This document shows, piece after piece, positions 6,261 to 8,734 of a stretch of 8,734 nucleotides of DNA (the stretch's first letter is position 1; every line of letters starts with the position of its first letter). A program made the position numbers and the translations under genes. The DNA comes from Anaerolineales bacterium (GTDB taxonomy: Bacteria; Chloroflexota; Anaerolineae; Anaerolineales; UBA4823). The notes beneath the pieces were generated by a model. That model saw nothing but the letters and a program-made list of their open reading frames with translations, was not told the origin of the DNA and made no database searches. The stretch covers positions 1-8,734 of the forward strand of contig JADYYC010000287.1 of NCBI GenBank assembly GCA_020853835.1, given 5' to 3'.

Positions 6261-6499
6261 GAATGGAGACCAGCCTCACTCGTTTCGGGTACTAACATAC
6301 CCTTTGCCCTGATAACGGTGGCAACTCCGGCGGGGGCTAATCGGCCATGACTGGCTTTTCACCCTGCAACTCTGAGGTCCATTCCACACCGGCGTGCGTG
6401 CGGCTTTTCACCTGCTGCCGCTCTCTGGATCGCCGTTTCGCTGCTTACTCGTCCTCTTCGCAGTTTTTAACAACTCTATTTTTAGATCAGATCGGGTGG

Positions 6500-6527
6500 A
6501 TTATAAGCCAACCCCGAGATTTGTCAA
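6500..6527 (-). promoter_or_regulatory. Consensus sigma-70-type promoter of trpB2
   Basis: The bottom strand carries TTGACA (6527-6522) and TATAAT (6505-6500), both perfect consensus hexamers, with a 16-base spacer. It lies 37 bases beyond the folA stop, and its predicted start near 6493 opens the T-box leader. The strong promoter fits control at the level of termination, not initiation. Confidence 0.88.
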
Positions 6528-6563
6528 GGACGATTTTTGGGAGAAAAACAAAGCAACGGTTGA

Positions 6564-7079
6564 TCAAGGTTCCAGGCGGGCTGCCGGGTTGCGGCGCTGC
6601 AGGCGAATAAAATCGAAACTGTGGTCATTCTCAAGGTCTTGAGGATAATGACGCCGCTCGAGCTCGATCCAGCAGTTCCAATCTACGGCTGGGAAAAACA
6701 CATCACAATCGGCGTCGACGTTCACGCGCGAGAGGTAGATCTGGCTGGCGTAGGGCAAAGCTTCCTCGAAAACCTCCTCGCCGCCGATCACAAAAAGCTC
6801 GGTCTCGCCTCGCTCCTGTGCGAGGCGCATCCCCGCGCCAAAGCTGGGCGCCAGGAGACATCCCGGCGCCGAAAACTTCTCATTCCGGGTCAAGATAATG
6901 GTCGTCCGCCCGGGCAGGCCCCTGCCGATCGACGCGTAGGTTTTTCGCCCCATCAGGATGTGATGCCCCATCGTGATCGTTTTGAACAGTTTGAGGTCCG
7001 CCCGCAAACGCCACGGCAGCCGGCCTTGCTTGCCGATCCCATCTCGAAGATCCAGCGCCGCGATCAGGGAAACGATCAT
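6564..7079 (-). CDS. folA: Dihydrofolate reductase
   Basis: A 171-residue cytosolic enzyme that reduces 7,8-dihydrofolate to tetrahydrofolate with NADPH; the length is normal for bacterial DHFR. The order of motifs is regular: IAALDLRDGIGKQGRLPWRLRADLKLFK (6-33) with the substrate-binding acid D28 (equivalent to E. coli D27), MGRKTYASIG (43-52), and LPGRTTIILTR (55-65), where the NADPH-binding arginine is expected. FVIGGEEVFEEAL (96-108) carries the conserved GG of the cofactor site. The C-terminal strands end with HSFDFIRLQRR and a short RNPAARLEP tail. The ATG at 7079 overlaps the thyA stop as ATGA, so it is translated from the thyA message. The neighbour thyA makes the dihydrofolate that this enzyme recycles. 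No clear terminator follows before the trpB2 promoter. Confidence 0.96.
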   Translation of the reverse strand: MIVSLIAALDLRDGIGKQGRLPWRLRADLKLFKTITMGHHILMGRKTYASIGRGLPGRTTIILTRNEKFSAPGCLLAPSFGAGMRLAQERGETELFVIGGEEVFEEALPYASQIYLSRVNVDADCDVFFPAVDWNCWIELERRHYPQDLENDHSFDFIRLQRRNPAARLEP

Positions 7080-7870
7080 ACAGAGATCTCGGCCTTGATG
7101 TGTGGGTGGGCTTCGTAGTTCACCAGCTCGAAATCTTCATATTGGAAGTCGAAAATCGACTGAACCTGTGGGTTGATACGCATGTGCGGAAGCGGGAACG
7201 GGGTGCGGGTAAGCTGGAGCTTTGCCTGCTCGATGTGGTTGCAGTACAAATGCGCATCCCCAAATGTGTGAACGAATTCGCCGGGCTGCAAGCCGCACAC
7301 CTGCGCCACCATCATCGTCAAAAGCGAATAAGAGGCGATGTTGAAGGGCACCCCCAGAAAGACGTCCGCGGAGCGTTGGTAGAGCTGGCACGAGAGGCGC
7401 TCGTTGGACACGTAGAACTGAAACAACGAATGGCAGGGCGGCAGCGCCATCCGATCGATCTCAGCTGGATTCCAGGCGCTCACAATCAACCTGCGCGAGG
7501 TCGGGTTTTGCTTGATCTGTTGAATCACCGAAGAGATTTGATCGATTGTGGCGCCGTCGCATCCCTTCCAGCTTCGCCACTGGCTCCCGTAAACCGGGCC
7601 CAGGTCGCCATGTTCATCAGCCCATTCATCCCAGATGTGCACGCCGTGTTCGGTAAGGTAGGCGATGTTGGTATCGCCTTTCAGAAACCACAGCAACTCG
7701 TAGATGATCGAACGCAGGTGCAGCTTCTTTGTCGTGAGGATCGGAAATCCATCGCTCAGGTCAAACCGCATCTGGTAACCAAAAACAGAAAGCGTGCCGG
7801 TGCCGGTCCGGTCGCCCTTGGCTTCGCCGGTTTCAAGAATGTGTTTGAGTAAATCCAGGTACTGTTTCAT
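7076..7870 (-). CDS. thyA: Thymidylate synthase (ThyA type)
   Basis: A 264-residue enzyme, exactly the E. coli ThyA length, that methylates dUMP to dTMP using methylene-tetrahydrofolate and releases dihydrofolate. It begins MKQYLDLLKHILETG and has GDRTGTGT (19-26) with the phosphate-binding R21, ELLWFLKGDTN (58-68), DEWADEHGDLGPVYG (81-95) and RRLIVSAWNPAEI (126-138). MALPPCHSLFQFYV holds the catalytic nucleophile C146 at the same number as in E. coli. Further on are QRSADVFLGVPFNIASY and GDAHLYCNHIEQ. All active-site motifs are intact. The start ATG at 7870 lies 38 bases inside the 3' end of ribF and has its own site GAGG (7883-7880). The stop overlaps the folA start by ATGA. This is the folate-dependent enzyme, not the flavin-dependent ThyX. 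Confidence 0.98.
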   Translation of the reverse strand: MKQYLDLLKHILETGEAKGDRTGTGTLSVFGYQMRFDLSDGFPILTTKKLHLRSIIYELLWFLKGDTNIAYLTEHGVHIWDEWADEHGDLGPVYGSQWRSWKGCDGATIDQISSVIQQIKQNPTSRRLIVSAWNPAEIDRMALPPCHSLFQFYVSNERLSCQLYQRSADVFLGVPFNIASYSLLTMMVAQVCGLQPGEFVHTFGDAHLYCNHIEQAKLQLTRTPFPLPHMRINPQVQSIFDFQYEDFELVNYEAHPHIKAEISV

Positions 7871-8734
7871 GTCTGCTCACCTCTAATAACAATCTGGCCT
7901 TATCGGTATCTTGATAAACTTGTTGAACCAGAGCCTGGATCGACTCGAAACGCCGCTCATCTCGCAGATGGAACAGAAAAGACAGCGTAACCTGCTTATG
8001 ATACAGGTCCTGGTCGAAATCGATGATGTGAGCTTCGACGTGTGGATAATCTGCTTGCTGGTGAAAAGTGGGACGATACCCCACATTGCTGACGGCGGGG
8101 AGGTTAGCTCCATCGACGACCGCCCAGCCGGCATACACCCCTGGGCGGGGCAGCGCGCGTTCCCGCCAGAATTCGATGTTTGCAGTTGGGATACCCAGCG
8201 CTTTCCCTCGACCGTCCCCGTGAACCACCTCGCCGGATAGGCTGTATGGGCGGCCCAGCAACCTTTGCGCCGTGCGCACGTCCCCCTCTGCCAGCGCCTG
8301 CCGCACCCAGCTTGAGGATACGATCCTTCCATCCAGCCGGACGGGTTCGATAACCTGAACCCGGTAACCGAACACTTCGCCCAACTGGCTCAGCCGGTCG
8401 AGGTTGCCTTCACGGTTGTGACCCAGCGCAAAATCGGGCCCGACGCACAGGCGGTTGAAACCCAGCCTCTCGTGTAAATAACGGACAAAATCATGCGCGG
8501 AGAGCTGCGCAAGCTGCTCGTTGAATGGGTGGCTGATCACGTAATCCACGCCCATTTCACCCAGCAGTTGGGCTTTTTCCTCCGGCGAGCTGAGATAGAA
8601 CGCCCCACTCCGCTTACCCAGGACGACGCCCGGGTGGGGGTGAAATGTGAGTACGACAGAAGGCGCTTTTTCTTCGCCCGCGCCGCGGACGATCTGTTCT
8701 AAAATCTTCTGGTGTCCAAGGTGGACGCCGTCGA
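7833..8734 (-). CDS. ribF: Bifunctional riboflavin kinase / FAD synthetase, N-terminus cut by the window edge
   Basis: The enzyme phosphorylates riboflavin to FMN and adenylates FMN to FAD. The frame stays open to the window edge. The visible 299 residues start at DGVHLGHQKILEQIV, the nucleotidyltransferase motif of the adenylyltransferase domain, so only about the first 15-20 residues of a roughly 310-residue protein are missing. Next come TFHPHPGVV, GPDFALGHNREGN and SSSWVRQAL, the last near the ISSTxIR motif. The C-terminal kinase domain follows with GEVVHGDGRGKALGIPTANI, PRPGVYAGWAVV, NVGYRPTF and VEAHIIDFDQDLYHKQVTLSFLFHLRDERRF. The Met at 8555 is internal and not a start. The 3' end overlaps thyA by 38 bases, so ribF heads the operon ribF-thyA-folA. 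Its promoter lies outside the window. Confidence 0.96.
   Translation of the reverse strand, partial: DGVHLGHQKILEQIVRGAGEEKAPSVVLTFHPHPGVVLGKRSGAFYLSSPEEKAQLLGEMGVDYVISHPFNEQLAQLSAHDFVRYLHERLGFNRLCVGPDFALGHNREGNLDRLSQLGEVFGYRVQVIEPVRLDGRIVSSSWVRQALAEGDVRTAQRLLGRPYSLSGEVVHGDGRGKALGIPTANIEFWRERALPRPGVYAGWAVVDGANLPAVSNVGYRPTFHQQADYPHVEAHIIDFDQDLYHKQVTLSFLFHLRDERRFESIQALVQQVYQDTDKARLLLEVSRHETVPGFTQTHS
7880..7883 (-). promoter_or_regulatory. Ribosome binding site GAGG of thyA within ribF
   Basis: On the bottom strand GAGGTGA lies nine bases before ATG 7870, inside the ribF coding sequence. It supports the thyA start despite the 38-base gene overlap. Confidence 0.6.

Larger units (their letters stand above)
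6138..6493 (-). promoter_or_regulatory. Tryptophan-specific T-box leader (tRNA-sensing riboswitch) of trpB2
   Basis: Read on the bottom strand, the leader starts about seven bases after the -10 box and ends at an intrinsic terminator. Stem I has AGUA at 6449-6446 opposite GGAA, the loop-E pattern of a specifier loop, closed below by GAGG/CCUC. The codon directly after GAA is UGG (6381-6379), specifying tryptophan. A distal hairpin GCGGC/GCCGC lies at 6421-6400. CCGUUAUC (6318-6311) is the stem II element common in T-boxes, followed by GGGUA/UACCC. The T-box itself, GGGGUGGCACCACGGG (6206-6191), contains the bulge UGGC, which pairs with the GCCA acceptor end expected of bacterial tRNA-Trp with discriminator G73. 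Uncharged tRNA-Trp should stabilise the antiterminator and switch trpB2 on. Confidence 0.93.

Noticed and set aside
6347..6642. Short + strand open frames in the trpB2-folA interval
   Set aside because: They are antisense to the T-box leader, promoter and folA end, whose structure explains the sequence.
7100..7852. 250-codon open frame on the + strand across thyA
   Set aside because: It is antisense to a fully conserved ThyA; the translation has no recognisable domain.
8553..8555. ATG at 8555 as the ribF start
   Set aside because: The same frame continues upstream to the window edge and encodes the essential DGVHLGHQ and TFHPHP motifs, so this Met is internal.

Overview
The window looks like chromosomal DNA of a free-living bacterium. 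I would guess a member of the Chloroflexota, perhaps Anaerolineae. The reasons are the moderately high GC content, the TrpB2-type enzyme under a T-box leader, the PII-like small protein next to an antiporter, and the general look of the proteins. This assignment is inference; no rRNA or other taxonomic marker is present. I see no insertion sequence, phage gene, CRISPR array or tRNA.

Left half, + strand (1-4593): the 3' end of an unidentified gene is followed after 21 bases by a major facilitator superfamily transporter. A promoter with an extended -10 element then opens a compact group of three genes: a membrane-embedded site-2-type metalloprotease with C-terminal CBS domains, a Kef/NapA-like cation:proton antiporter (CPA2) without a cytosolic RCK domain, and a small protein with the secondary structure and key motif of PII signalling proteins. 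The antiporter stop and the PII-like start overlap as ATGA, so the two are probably translationally coupled. CBS and PII-type domains commonly bind adenine nucleotides. The group could therefore be an energy- or nucleotide-responsive ion-homeostasis module, which is a hypothesis. A perfect GC-rich hairpin lies between this group and the convergent gene.

Centre, - strand (4675-6527): a stand-alone trpB2 gene (tryptophan synthase beta-like, PLP-dependent) is preceded by a complete tryptophan T-box leader. A promoter with both consensus hexamers drives it. The leader has a specifier loop with a UGG codon, the T-box bulge UGGC that matches a GCCA tRNA acceptor end, and mutually exclusive antiterminator and terminator helices. 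An additional hairpin followed by seven U lies just before the antiterminator. No trpA is visible. Expression should rise when tRNA-Trp is uncharged, which points to a real role for this TrpB2 in tryptophan supply.

Right end, - strand (6564-8734): ribF (cut by the window edge), thyA and folA overlap one another and form one operon. ThyA makes dTMP and releases dihydrofolate, and FolA reduces it back to tetrahydrofolate. RibF makes FMN and FAD. These are ordinary housekeeping genes with intact active-site motifs. I see no clear terminator between folA and the trpB2 promoter.
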